Origin: Paraburkholderia phenoliruptrix
GTDB lineage: Bacteria > Pseudomonadota > Gammaproteobacteria > Burkholderiales > Burkholderiaceae
Direction: 5' to 3'
NCBI RefSeq assembly: GCF_019511605.1
Contig: NZ_JAEUAV010000021.1
Coordinates: 1 to 64,000, forward strand
DNA length: 64,000 bases
The position numbers and the translations under genes are program-made. Under the pieces are notes generated by a model that was not told the DNA's origin, made no database searches, and was given only the letters and a program-made list of their open reading frames with translations. Numbering within the stretch: the first letter of the stretch is position 1; the number at the start of each line of letters is the position of its first letter. Positions 15,629-25,051 of this stretch are shown piece by piece.

Positions 15629-18019
15629 TCATTGCGCGATTGCGTCCGTGCGGAGTTCGCCGTTTTCATCGCGTGCTTCGGTGCCGAGCGTATCGACGGC
15701 CATGCTGTCCGGCAGACACACGATGGTCTGGAACTGACGGAACGCTGCGCCTTTATGGTCGTCGGTGAAACGCAGTTCAATGCTGCCGTTCTCGCGCTTC
15801 AGAAAGTCGCGCACGGCATCCATGCCGACGCCGCGGCCTGACACCGCCGTCACTGTTTCCGCCGTCGAAAAGCCCGGCCGGAAAATGAAGTCGGCAATGG
15901 CTTCATCGCTCACAGCGTCGTCCCGGCCAATCCAGCCGCGCTCAATCGCGATGCCGCGGATGCGCTCGAGCGCGAGGCCGCGGCCGTCGTCGCTGAGCGT
16001 GATCTGCAACACGCCGCTGTCCACGCCGACCTCGATGGAAATCGTGCCCTGCGGCGCCTTGCCTTGCGCGCTGCGCGCCTCGGCTGATTCAATACCGTGG
16101 TCCATCGAGTTGCGCAGCAAATGCATGAAGACGTTGTTAAGCAAACTACCGGCGTGGCCGCGCAGACGATAACCGTTGTCGTCGATCTGCACACTCGGCG
16201 CCGGCTTGCCCAGCTCGCCCGCAAGCGAGGGCAGCGAACCGAGCACGCCCGAGAGCGCGTCGCGAATGCTTTCGCTGCCGAGCGCGCGCAGGTTGCGGCG
16301 CAAGGTACCGTGCAGGGCCTGCAACTCGTGCAGCGCGTTGGCATCAGTCGTATCGAGCAGATTCAGCGTGCGCTGGATCTGCTCCTTTTCCACCATCACA
16401 TAGCGGCCTGCATTACCGGCGTCGTTGCGCCGCGCCTGGCCTTTGCGCCCCAGACTATGTTCGTTGATACGCGCGTAAGCTTCGATCGCCTCGCGCACGC
16501 GCGCCAACTCCTGCATCAGATGCTCCTGATCCCACGAACGGTCCGCGTCCGGGCGGCGAAGTTCGTGGTAGCTCTGCTCCGTTTCGTGAACGACGTCCGT
16601 CAGATGCTGCAGGTTATATGTGCGCGCATTGCCCTTGATGGTGTGCATATTGCGGAACAGTTCGGCAATTGCCGCGTGATCTGCTTCCGAATGCTTGCGA
16701 ATGATGCGCTCGTTTTCGCTAATGAAGCCCGCCGAGCTTTCAATGAAGTGGTGAAACTTCTCTTCGCTGACGGCGAGAATCTCGCCGATCATGTCGAGGC
16801 GCCGACGCTGTTCGCTCGCTTCCGCCGCGAGCTTGCGCAACTCGGTCACGTCGCGCACACACAGCATCAGGCGCACGATCACATCGTTTTCGTCGGTAAT
16901 CGCGGACCAGCTCAGGTCGAGAATCTTCACGCGGCCATCGGCCATGCGCTTCGAAATTTCGCCGACCAGCAAATGCTGATTGAAAGCGAAGTTGATGCAG
17001 TCTTCGCCGAGGCACGCATGCGCGGCGGCGTCGACTTGCGACAGCGCGTCGGCGCCGAGATCCGTGTCCGCGAACACGAGATCCATGAGTGAGCGGCCGG
17101 CAATGTCTTTCGTTTCGAAAATGTCTTCCAGATACGCCGAGTACTCCGCGTGAATCACGACACCGTCGATCACCGTCAGAATGCCCTGCTGCATGTTCTG
17201 CAACATCGCCTGAATGTCGGCGGTTTTCTGTTTCAGTTGCGCCGAGCTTTCCTGGATCTTTTCGATCATGCCGTTGAACGCGACAATCGAACGGCCAATT
17301 TCGTCAAGACGCCCTACCGGCACGCGGCGCGTGAAATCCTGGCTCGATGCAATCTCGCTCATCATCGCCTGCATGCGGCTAAGCGGCCGCGTAATCTGCC
17401 GATACAGCAATGCGCCAATGGAAGTCAGCAGGAGAATCGCGATGCCGGTGACGGCAGCAATTGCCGTCGTCGTGGTTGCAAGCGTCGCATTGAGCGCGAT
17501 GATTGCTTCGTCTTTCTGGCGGTTTTTCTCGACGCGCAGCGTGTCGACAATGCCTTCCAGCTCGTCGCGATACTGCGCGACGTTTGCAAACAGATACGCC
17601 TGCGCGAGTTCGTTCTTGCCGTCGGCTTTCATTTTCGCCGTCTCGGCAATCGCGGAGAAGTAGTTGTCGAGACTGTCACGGGCCTGCGAAACAAGGCCCT
17701 TTTGCGCGTGACTGGCAGCGTCTTTGGCCTGCAAGGCGAGCGCCTGTTCCAGCGCGATACGTTTCTTCTTCAGTTCTTCCTGCGCCTGCGCGACCATGTC
17801 GCCGTCGGGCGCGTAGACGAGCGTCATGGTGGCGATCTGCACGTCCTTGACCTGCGAAACGAGGTCGGCGGAAGCAAGCGCGCTCGGCACGACGCCTTCG
17901 GTGACCTTGCGCACTTCGGCTGCGCTGCCGCGCGTTTGGTAGACGGCGTAGCCGCCTATCGCCGACAAGGCGACGAACATCAAGACAACCAATAGCGTGA
18001 TGCGATGACGGATAGTCAT
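15629..18019 (-). CDS. CheA-like membrane histidine kinase (sensor-HAMP-Hpt-HATPase)
   Basis: The 796-residue protein has two membrane helices (about 8-28 and 188-210) around a four-helix-bundle MCP-type periplasmic domain, then HAMP, a PAS-like region (about 270-390), an Hpt domain with the phosphorylatable His in MHTIKGNART (H459), and a CheA-type ATPase with N-box HLLRNSMDHGIES (about N637), DDGRGL and GRGVGMDAV. It has no CheW-binding P5 domain, and no CheW, CheR or CheB gene is nearby. It heads the operon with the MCP-like, CheC/CheX-like and CheY genes, so the sensing normally done by receptor arrays may be built into the kinase. Confidence 0.88.
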   Translation of the reverse strand: MTIRHRITLLVVLMFVALSAIGGYAVYQTRGSAAEVRKVTEGVVPSALASADLVSQVKDVQIATMTLVYAPDGDMVAQAQEELKKKRIALEQALALQAKDAASHAQKGLVSQARDSLDNYFSAIAETAKMKADGKNELAQAYLFANVAQYRDELEGIVDTLRVEKNRQKDEAIIALNATLATTTTAIAAVTGIAILLLTSIGALLYRQITRPLSRMQAMMSEIASSQDFTRRVPVGRLDEIGRSIVAFNGMIEKIQESSAQLKQKTADIQAMLQNMQQGILTVIDGVVIHAEYSAYLEDIFETKDIAGRSLMDLVFADTDLGADALSQVDAAAHACLGEDCINFAFNQHLLVGEISKRMADGRVKILDLSWSAITDENDVIVRLMLCVRDVTELRKLAAEASEQRRRLDMIGEILAVSEEKFHHFIESSAGFISENERIIRKHSEADHAAIAELFRNMHTIKGNARTYNLQHLTDVVHETEQSYHELRRPDADRSWDQEHLMQELARVREAIEAYARINEHSLGRKGQARRNDAGNAGRYVMVEKEQIQRTLNLLDTTDANALHELQALHGTLRRNLRALGSESIRDALSGVLGSLPSLAGELGKPAPSVQIDDNGYRLRGHAGSLLNNVFMHLLRNSMDHGIESAEARSAQGKAPQGTISIEVGVDSGVLQITLSDDGRGLALERIRGIAIERGWIGRDDAVSDEAIADFIFRPGFSTAETVTAVSGRGVGMDAVRDFLKRENGSIELRFTDDHKGAAFRQFQTIVCLPDSMAVDTLGTEARDENGELRTDAIAQ

Positions 18020-18070
18020 GTGAACCCCGGGTTCTGGCCTTCGCGTCTGCCCTCGTTGGAGCAGCGCGTT

Positions 18071-18100
18071 TTTTCGTGCGATATGTTTTCGTGCGATATG
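18071..18100. repeat. Exact 15-bp tandem duplication upstream of the kinase gene
   Basis: TTTTCGTGCGATATG is repeated head to tail at 18071-18085 and 18086-18100, about 50 bp upstream of the kinase start codon. It could be a doubled binding site or a recent slippage. The other sequence in the 316-bp divergent gap (18020-18335) holds the sigma-28-like promoter for the opposite gene. Confidence 0.85.
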
Positions 18101-18220
18101 GCTCGCGCGTGGAATTGCTTTTTGAATCGTGCTTGCAGCACTGCTGCAGTATTGCTCGCACGTGTTACCAAGCGATGACGACAGACTTTCCGCCCATGTT
18201 TGAAGGCGCGAATTTATTTC

Positions 18221-18247
18221 TCAAGTTTTAGGCAGCGCTGCCGTTAA
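18221..18247 (+). promoter_or_regulatory. Sigma-28 (FliA)-like promoter for the phospholipase-D gene
   Basis: TCAAGTTT (18221-18228), an 11-bp spacer and GCCGTTAA (18240-18247) match the E. coli FliA consensus TAAAGTTT-N11-GCCGATAA at 14 of 16 positions with exact spacing. It points toward the phospholipase-D gene, 88 bp upstream of ATG 18336. The prediction comes from motif reading only. Confidence 0.5.
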
Positions 18248-18335
18248 TTGACGGCCGCTAATTTCTGCGTTGTCACCATTCCAACAAACTGCGCGTCCAG
18301 ACTGGAATCTTTATCTGGCAAAGTGGAGCGAGACG

Positions 18336-20108
18336 ATGAACGTCAGCGTGCGCAGCTATCTTTCTCCGACACTCGTACTACTCGCGTTCGATTGGCCCGA
18401 AGGCGCAACACGCGACGATTTTCTCGGCTTCGCGATCAAGCGCACGCCCGGTTTTCTTTCTGCGGACGGACGGCAACGCGAGGCAAGCAGCTGGCTGCCG
18501 AACCGCTTGACCTTTACAGGCGCCGTGCCGGACACGCAGAAAGACGCGCCGACCAATGAGGCGCCGATCCAGAAGTTCATGTGGTGGGACGCACGTATCG
18601 ACGAAGCGGATCGTGAACAGTCCTTCACGTATCTGGTGTATCCAGTGGTTGGCAAGCCCGACGCCCTGCATCTGCTCGACGCGCAGAAAGGCGAATGCAA
18701 GCTGACGTTGCCGTCGCATATCGAAGCGCACATCGGTACGTGGTTCAACCGCGCGGTGGTCAGTTCGCAGGCATTCGCGCGCAAGGTGGCGGCATTGCAT
18801 CTTGCGCCGAACGAGGCGCCGTCGGCGGAACAGGCGTTGCGCCTGCGCACCTGGCTCGCGAACGATTTGCAGCAGGTGTTCGCGTTGACGCTGAAGGACG
18901 CGCGTCGCGCGGCGTCCGCCGTGTATCACCTCACCGATCAGCTATGGGCCATCCCTGCCTTCGCCGCGTTCGGCGAGAAAGAGGGCAAGGCGGCGCTCGC
19001 AATCGTGTACGACGCTCACAAGGTGTCGCAAAGGGGTAAGCCGCCCGCGCCTTCGCCTAACCAGCCCGCCGTCGAACAGCTTGCCGCTGTCGCCACATTC
19101 GCGCCGCGCGACAAGACGCACATCATGCACGACAAGTTCATTGTCACCGACGACGGCAACGGCAAGCTCGCACCCGCGCGCGTGCTGACCGGCTCGGCAA
19201 ACTTCACGACCGAGGGCATCACCGAACAGGCGAACGTGCTGCATCTGTTCGACTCGCCGCAACTCGCCTCGGTTTACAGCGAACGCGCTAAAGCGCTGGC
19301 AGGCAATCCGGGCATTGCGGAGACAGCGAAGCTCGCGCCGGGCTGGTCGGAGACTATCGAAGTAGGCAGCGCGAAAGTGCGGGTGTGCTTCTCACCGGAG
19401 CAGAAGAACTCGCGCACGCAGATTGATACGATTGTCGATGCGATCAAACACGCAAAGCACTCGGTGGTGTTCTGTCTTTTCATGCCGACCGACGAACCGT
19501 TACGCGACGCATGCTTCGCGGCGGGCGACAGAGACTTGATGATGTTCGGACTCGTCAACCACATTAGCCCGAGATCGGCGCAGGCGGCGCAAGAAGCGCA
19601 GGAAAACGGACAGATCGTCACGACCACCGCGCTCGCCAACATGGACCTGTACCACCGGGGCCGTGAAAAACACGACGTGATCGACGCGGAATACTTCTCG
19701 CCGGCAACCGTCCCAGCGGGCTTCGAGCCGGAGCTGCGACTTTTTCCCGGCGAAAATCCGCCGCCCTATGCGCCTGTAATCGTTCACCACAAGTTCATCG
19801 TGATCGACGCCGAGGGCACGAATCCGATCGTCTACACCGGCTCGGCGAATATGAGCAACAACTCGGAGCATTTCAACGACGAAAACCTGCTCGAAATCCG
19901 CGACCGCCGCATTGCCGGCACGTATCTCGCGGAATTTTTGCGGCTCTACGAGCACTATCGCGCACGGGCTCTTGCGATACGCGAGCGGCACGGCGGCGCA
20001 CATCAGTCACTCAAGCTCGCACCAGACGGCGCGTGGTCGAAGAAGTACTTTGTCGCGCATAGCCCCGAGTCCAAATCGCGCGTGGCGCTCGCGCACGGTG
20101 GCGATTAA
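18336..20108 (+). CDS. Phospholipase D superfamily protein (two HKD motifs)
   Basis: The 590-residue protein has two HxK(x)4D catalytic motifs, HDKFIVTD (from residue 265) and HHKFIVID (from residue 484), each followed by the GSANF/GSANM partner. That is the layout of a full two-lobed PLD enzyme acting on phosphodiesters. No signal peptide is visible. ATG 18336 has GGAG 8 bp upstream; an in-frame TTG at 18270 would add 22 residues. The gene lies behind a sigma-28-like promoter and next to a chemosensory-type operon. The substrate (lipid or nucleic acid) is unknown. Confidence 0.85.
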   Translation: MNVSVRSYLSPTLVLLAFDWPEGATRDDFLGFAIKRTPGFLSADGRQREASSWLPNRLTFTGAVPDTQKDAPTNEAPIQKFMWWDARIDEADREQSFTYLVYPVVGKPDALHLLDAQKGECKLTLPSHIEAHIGTWFNRAVVSSQAFARKVAALHLAPNEAPSAEQALRLRTWLANDLQQVFALTLKDARRAASAVYHLTDQLWAIPAFAAFGEKEGKAALAIVYDAHKVSQRGKPPAPSPNQPAVEQLAAVATFAPRDKTHIMHDKFIVTDDGNGKLAPARVLTGSANFTTEGITEQANVLHLFDSPQLASVYSERAKALAGNPGIAETAKLAPGWSETIEVGSAKVRVCFSPEQKNSRTQIDTIVDAIKHAKHSVVFCLFMPTDEPLRDACFAAGDRDLMMFGLVNHISPRSAQAAQEAQENGQIVTTTALANMDLYHRGREKHDVIDAEYFSPATVPAGFEPELRLFPGENPPPYAPVIVHHKFIVIDAEGTNPIVYTGSANMSNNSEHFNDENLLEIRDRRIAGTYLAEFLRLYEHYRARALAIRERHGGAHQSLKLAPDGAWSKKYFVAHSPESKSRVALAHGGD

Positions 20109-20145
20109 GTGAGCGGGACAACGGGAGCGCGCCACGACACTGCGC

Positions 20146-20231
20146 TCCCGAATCTGCTCACCTTTGACTGCAAAGTGCGCGGACAGGTACGCATATTTTC
20201 ACCTCGCCGGCTCCCGAAAAATCTCCCCTTA
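20146..20231 (+). repeat. Cluster B of the dispersed 20-bp motif (two copies)
   Basis: Copies start at 20146 (TCCCGAATCTG box then CTCACCTTT) and 20212 (TCCCGAAAA box, diverged CTCCCCTTA). The second copy ends inside the stop codon of the efflux outer-membrane gene (20229-20231), which may explain its divergence. The cluster fills the 120-bp gap between two convergent genes. Confidence 0.8.
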
Positions 20232-21812
20232 GCTGTTCGAGCTGTCCCATCCGCCGCCCAACACCTTGTATAGCGTCACGAGATTCGACTGCCGCGAAAG
20301 AATGTCGGTTGCGAGTTGCTGCTGCGCCGTGTAAAGGGTGCGTTGGGCGTCGAGGAAGGTGAGAAAGCTGTCTGTTCCCGCCTTGTAGCGTGCTTCAGCA
20401 AGGGTGTAGTAGCTCTGCGCAGAGGCTACATATTCGCGGTCCGCCTGCACCTGGTCCACATAGGTTGCACGCGCCGTCAGCGCATTCGCGACCTCCTTGA
20501 AGGCCGTCTGGATGGCGCTTTCGTAGTCGGCCACCTCGATCTGCTTTTCGATCTTCGCCACGTCGAGCGATGCCTTGTTGCTGCCGTAATCGAAGATGGG
20601 CACCGAAACGCTTGGGGCAAACGTCCACGCGCCGGTACCTGCCTTGAACAGATTCGACAGCGCAGAACTCGACGTGCCCGCGCTCGCCGTCAGCTCGATC
20701 TTCGGGAAAAATGCGGCACGCGCCGCGCCAATGTTTGCGTTGGCCGCCTTCAAAGCATGCTCCGCCTGCACGATGTCCGGCCGACGGGTGAGCAGCAACG
20801 ACGGGGTGCCCGCACCGATGTCCGCGAACATGGTTTCGTCGTCGAACGTGCGCGCAGGCGGCAGGTCCTCGGGAATCGGCGCGCCGAGCACGGCCGCGAG
20901 GTTGTTGCGGTCCTGCGCGACCGCCCGCCGGTATGAAGCCAGACTTGCCTTCGCACTCGCAAGTGAGTTTTGCGCCTGTTGCACGTCGAGCAGCGACGCA
21001 TTGCCGAGTTGTTGTACGCGCCTCGTCACATCGTAAGTGGCCTGGTCGGACTTCACCGTGTCTTCTGTCAGTTCCAGCAGACGCTCGTCGGCGAGCAAGG
21101 TCAGATAGTCGGTCGCCACAGTCGCGATCAGGCTGATTTGCGTGCTATGCCGCGATGCGTCCGTTGCCAGATAGTTTTCCAACGCCTGACGCTTCAGGCT
21201 ACGCAGGCGTCCGAAGAAGTCGATTTCCCACGACGTCGTGCCCACGCTCACATCGCTGGAGCTGGCGATTGCACCCTGCGTCCGTTCGCGCGTCATGCTG
21301 CCGGTCGCGGCGATGGTCGGCGCCAGTGCGGCGCGCGTGATCCGGTATTGAGCCTCGTATTCCGCGACGTTCAGCGCCGCCACACGCAAGTCGCGATTGT
21401 TGGCGAGCGCAATTTCAATCAGGCGCTGCAGACGCTCGTCGCGAAAGAAGCTGCGCCACGCGGTGTCTGCAGCGAGCGGGGGGGTCGCTGACGTGGCGGC
21501 TGTGGCGGCTGTGGCGGCTGTGGCGGCTGTGGCGGCTGTGGCGGCTGTTGTCGCTGTTGCGCCCGTGGTGCCCGTGGTGCCCGTGGTGCCCGTGGTGCCC
21601 GTGGTGCCCGTGGTGCCCGTGGTGCTTACCACACCCATCTGACTCGCCCCGGCTTCCGCTGCGGCCCGCGCCGCCGTCGTGCTCTGATATGCGTCGCCTT
21701 CCGGATACGCCGCCGGAATCGGCGCGGCCGGCCGCTCGTAGTGCGGGTCGAGCGTGCAACCCCCGAGCAGCGCGAGCGCAACTGCGCAGGCACTCAGTTT
21801 AAGTTTCATCAT
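20229..21812 (-). CDS. RND efflux outer-membrane channel (OprM/NodT family) with repeat insert
   Basis: The 527-residue protein is the TolC-like exit duct of a tripartite pump. It has a lipoprotein signal (ALALLGGC, lipid-modified Cys19) and the family core from AWRSFFRDERLQRLIEIALANNRDLRVA, with the repeated helical half (LTRRPDIVQAEHALKAANANIGAARAAFFP). Between the lipobox and the core is a low-complexity stretch of about 45 residues of TTG then ATA repeats, encoded by two 9-bp tandem arrays, which OprM-type proteins lack. Its ATG overlaps the stop of the pump gene. Confidence 0.92.
   Translation of the reverse strand: MMKLKLSACAVALALLGGCTLDPHYERPAAPIPAAYPEGDAYQSTTAARAAAEAGASQMGVVSTTGTTGTTGTTGTTGTTGTTGATATTAATAATAATAATAATAATSATPPLAADTAWRSFFRDERLQRLIEIALANNRDLRVAALNVAEYEAQYRITRAALAPTIAATGSMTRERTQGAIASSSDVSVGTTSWEIDFFGRLRSLKRQALENYLATDASRHSTQISLIATVATDYLTLLADERLLELTEDTVKSDQATYDVTRRVQQLGNASLLDVQQAQNSLASAKASLASYRRAVAQDRNNLAAVLGAPIPEDLPPARTFDDETMFADIGAGTPSLLLTRRPDIVQAEHALKAANANIGAARAAFFPKIELTASAGTSSSALSNLFKAGTGAWTFAPSVSVPIFDYGSNKASLDVAKIEKQIEVADYESAIQTAFKEVANALTARATYVDQVQADREYVASAQSYYTLAEARYKAGTDSFLTFLDAQRTLYTAQQQLATDILSRQSNLVTLYKVLGGGWDSSNS
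21493..21624. repeat. Two adjacent 9-bp tandem arrays in the efflux channel gene
   Basis: GTGGCGGCT is repeated six times at 21493-21546, and CCCGTGGTG seven times at 21562-21624, separated by 15 bp. Both encode flexible repeats (Ala-Thr-Ala and Thr-Thr-Gly) on the minus strand. The unit length keeps the reading frame if copies are lost or gained. Confidence 0.95.
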
Positions 21813-24800
21813 TCAACACCTTCCTGTTGCCTCGCGCCGCCGTGCTCGCCGAACAGGCGGCGCACGACGACAAAAAACACCGGCACGAAAAAGATAGCGA
21901 GCACCGTGGCGGCGATCATGCCGCCCATCACGCCTGTGCCGATCGCATGGCGGCTCGCGGACCCCGCACCCGTGCTGATCACGAGCGGCAGCACGCCGAA
22001 TACGAACGCGAGCGACGTCATCAGGATCGGGCGCAAACGCAGACGCGCAGCTTCGACAGTGGCCTCGATCAGCCCGCGCCCTTGCGCTTGCAGGTCTTTC
22101 GCGAACTCGACAATCAGAATCGCGTTCTTCGTCGAGAGTCCGATTGTCGCGAGCAGACCGACCTTGAAATAGATGTCGTCCGACAGGCCGCGCAGGTGCG
22201 CGCCCAGCACTGCCCCGAGCACGCCGAGCGGCACCACGAGAATCACCGCGATTGGAATGGACCAGCTCTCGTAGAGACCCGCGAGGCACAGGAACACCAC
22301 GATCAGCGAAATGGCGTACAGGTAAATCGCCTGCGAACCCGCCATCCGCTCCTGGTACGATTGTCCTGTCCAGTCGATGCCATAGCCCGCCGGCAGCTTT
22401 TTCACGAGCGCATCGACGGCGGCCATCGCCTGGCCGGTGCTGGCGTTCGCTCCGGTTTGCGCGGTCATCTCCATCGCTAGTGTGCGGTTGAAGCGCTCGA
22501 TCTGCGGCGGCCCGAACGTCCACTTACCGGTCGCGAATGCGGAGAAGGGCACCATCTGGCCGTCGTAGCCGCTGGTTGTGCTGGCGGCACTCGTCGTGCC
22601 GCTCGTCGAACTGCTGCTGGACGCGCTGCTGGAAGTGCTGCTGGAGGTACCGTTGGAGGTGCTGCTGGTCGTGCTCGACCTCACGTACCAGCGCCCAATA
22701 TCCGACGGCATCATCCGATACGGCGCATCGGCCTGCACGTACACCTTCTGGATGCGCCCCGTGTCCACGTAGTTATTCACGTAAGAGGAGCCGAACGCCG
22801 TTTGCAGCGTATCGTTCACATCGGAGATGGAAAGCCCGAGTGCGCTTGCCTTTTCCCGGTCGATATCGACGTGGAATTGCGGTGTGTCTTCAAGCCCGCC
22901 TGGCCGCATGCCGGCTACCGCGGGGTCTTTCGCTGCGAGCGCCATCAACTGCTGGCGTGCGGCCATCAGCTTGTCGTGCCCCTGGCCTGAGCGGTCTTCC
23001 AGTTCGAAGTCGAGACCGCTTTGCGTGCCCAGTTCCTGAATGGGGGGTGGATTGACCGCGAACACCTGTGCATCGCGCAAGGCGGCAAAGTGCATGTTCG
23101 CGCGTTGGATGACCGTGCTCGCCGACCCGTTGCTGCCGCGCCGCGCGCTCCAGTCCTTCAGCTTGACGAAGGCGAGCGCATTGTTCTGCCCCGAACCGTT
23201 GAAGCTGAATCCCGTCAGGGCAATGAGTTGATCCACTTCAGGCTGGCTGCGATAGTAGTTCTCGACCTTCTTCACGACTTCGAGCGTCTGCGAAGCGGGC
23301 GTACCCACTGGGGCGGAGATGGACGTGATGATGCTGCCCTGATCTTCGTCCGGCAGATACGACGAAGGCAGTTTCATGAACAGCAGCGCAACCACGCCTG
23401 CGATCAGCACATAGATCACCATATAGCGCATAGGCTTGCCGATTACCCGCGCCACCGCCGAATCGTAGCGATCCGTGCCGCGCGAGAGCACGCGGTTGAA
23501 CCAGCCGAGCACGCCGCGCCTGTCATGATGCTCGACGTCCGAACGCTTGAGCAATGTCGCGCACAGTGCGGGCGTGAGCGTCAACGCGAGGAACACCGAG
23601 AGCAGCATCGCCGCGACAATCGTGATGGAGAACTGCCGATAGATTGCGCCCGTCGTGCCGGCGAAGAACGCCATTGGAATGAACACGGCAATCAGCACAG
23701 TCGTAATGCCGATCAACGCGCCGGTGATCTGCTTCATCGCGCGGCGCGTGGCCTCGACCGGCGAGAGCTTTTCTTCCGCGATCAGGCGCTCGACGTTTTC
23801 CACTACCACGATTGCGTCGTCCACGAGCAAGCCGATTGCGAGCACCATGCCGAACATGGACAGCACGTTGATCGAGAAGCCGACTGCCGACATCACCGCG
23901 AACGTGCCGAGCAACGCGACGGGCACCACGATAGTCGGGATCAGCGTTGCGCGCAGGTTCTGCAGAAACACGTACATCACGACGAAGACGAGCAGCACCG
24001 CCTCGATCAGCGTCTTGACCACTTCTTCAATCGAAATGCGCACGAACGGGGTGGTGTCGTACGGATAATCGACCACGACATTGCGCGGCAGTTGCGGGCT
24101 CAATTCCTCCAGCTTCGCGCGCACGGCCTTGGCCACGCTCATCGCGTTGGCGCCGCTCGCGAGCTTGATCGCGAGCGAGGCGGCGGGCTTGCCGTTCAGG
24201 CGGGAGTCGGTGCTGTAGTCGTCAGCGCCCACCTCGATGCGCGCAACGTCCTTCAGCATGACCTTCGAGCCGTCGCTGTTCACGCGCAGCAGAATCGCGC
24301 CGAACTGCGCGGGCGTGGTCAGCAGGCTCGACGCGGAAATGGTCGCGTTCAACGCCTGGGTTTTCGTCGACGGCGAGCCGCCGATCTGGCCGACGGAGAG
24401 CTGCACGTTCTGGTTCGTGATCGCGGTGGTGACGTCGCTGGTGGTCAGCCCGACCGCCTGCAGCCTGACCGGGTCGAGCCAGATGCGCATCGCATGCTGT
24501 GCGCCGAACAGCGTGACGTCGCCCACGCCGTCAATCTGCGTAAGCGGATCCTCGATCTGCGTCGCAATGATGTTGCCGAGGTCGATGGAACTGATGCTGC
24601 CGTCGCTCGACGAAAGCGACACGATCATCAGAAAGGAGTTGGCCGCCTTGGCGACCTGCACGCCCTGTTCCTGCACCGTCTCCGGCAGCGACGAGGTCGC
24701 CTGTTCGACCTTGTTCTGCACCTGCACCTGAGCGATGTCCGCATTGGTGCCTTGCTGGAACGTCAGCGTGATGCGCGCCTGGCCAACGGAGCTGCTCGTC

Positions 24801-25039
24801 GACGACATATACAGCAGATGGTCGATACCGCTCAGCTTCTGCTCGATCACCTGCGTCACGGTGGTCGCGACAGTTTCGGCGGACGCGCCGGGGTACGTTG
24901 CGGTGATCTGCACCGAGGCCGGCGCCACGCTGGGATATTGCTCGACCGGAAGCGTCGTGATGGAAGCGCCGCCAATCATCATGATGACAATGGCGATGAC
25001 CCACGCGAGGATCGGTCGGTTGATAAAGAAACCTGCCAT
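21809..25039 (-). CDS. RND multidrug efflux pump, HAE-1 family (AcrB/MexB type)
   Basis: The 1076-residue inner-membrane pump has the proton-relay aspartates in GMVLAIGLLVDDAIVVVENV and twelve membrane segments in two halves. It exports hydrophobic compounds by proton antiport with the adaptor and channel encoded on either side. A Ser/Thr-rich stretch of about 37 residues (about 787-824) is inserted between WYVRS and DGQMVPFSAF, a place that is continuous in AcrB and belongs to the periplasmic porter domain. The start is 13 bp from the adaptor stop. Confidence 0.95.
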   Translation of the reverse strand: MAGFFINRPILAWVIAIVIMMIGGASITTLPVEQYPSVAPASVQITATYPGASAETVATTVTQVIEQKLSGIDHLLYMSSTSSSVGQARITLTFQQGTNADIAQVQVQNKVEQATSSLPETVQEQGVQVAKAANSFLMIVSLSSSDGSISSIDLGNIIATQIEDPLTQIDGVGDVTLFGAQHAMRIWLDPVRLQAVGLTTSDVTTAITNQNVQLSVGQIGGSPSTKTQALNATISASSLLTTPAQFGAILLRVNSDGSKVMLKDVARIEVGADDYSTDSRLNGKPAASLAIKLASGANAMSVAKAVRAKLEELSPQLPRNVVVDYPYDTTPFVRISIEEVVKTLIEAVLLVFVVMYVFLQNLRATLIPTIVVPVALLGTFAVMSAVGFSINVLSMFGMVLAIGLLVDDAIVVVENVERLIAEEKLSPVEATRRAMKQITGALIGITTVLIAVFIPMAFFAGTTGAIYRQFSITIVAAMLLSVFLALTLTPALCATLLKRSDVEHHDRRGVLGWFNRVLSRGTDRYDSAVARVIGKPMRYMVIYVLIAGVVALLFMKLPSSYLPDEDQGSIITSISAPVGTPASQTLEVVKKVENYYRSQPEVDQLIALTGFSFNGSGQNNALAFVKLKDWSARRGSNGSASTVIQRANMHFAALRDAQVFAVNPPPIQELGTQSGLDFELEDRSGQGHDKLMAARQQLMALAAKDPAVAGMRPGGLEDTPQFHVDIDREKASALGLSISDVNDTLQTAFGSSYVNNYVDTGRIQKVYVQADAPYRMMPSDIGRWYVRSSTTSSTSNGTSSSTSSSASSSSSTSGTTSAASTTSGYDGQMVPFSAFATGKWTFGPPQIERFNRTLAMEMTAQTGANASTGQAMAAVDALVKKLPAGYGIDWTGQSYQERMAGSQAIYLYAISLIVVFLCLAGLYESWSIPIAVILVVPLGVLGAVLGAHLRGLSDDIYFKVGLLATIGLSTKNAILIVEFAKDLQAQGRGLIEATVEAARLRLRPILMTSLAFVFGVLPLVISTGAGSASRHAIGTGVMGGMIAATVLAIFFVPVFFVVVRRLFGEHGGARQQEGVE

Positions 25040-25051
25040 GAGAGTCTCGCT

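Noticed and set aside
18020..18120. Sigma-28 promoter for the chemosensory operon on the minus strand
   Set aside because: A GCCATATC is present, but the -35 part is poor at the required spacing.
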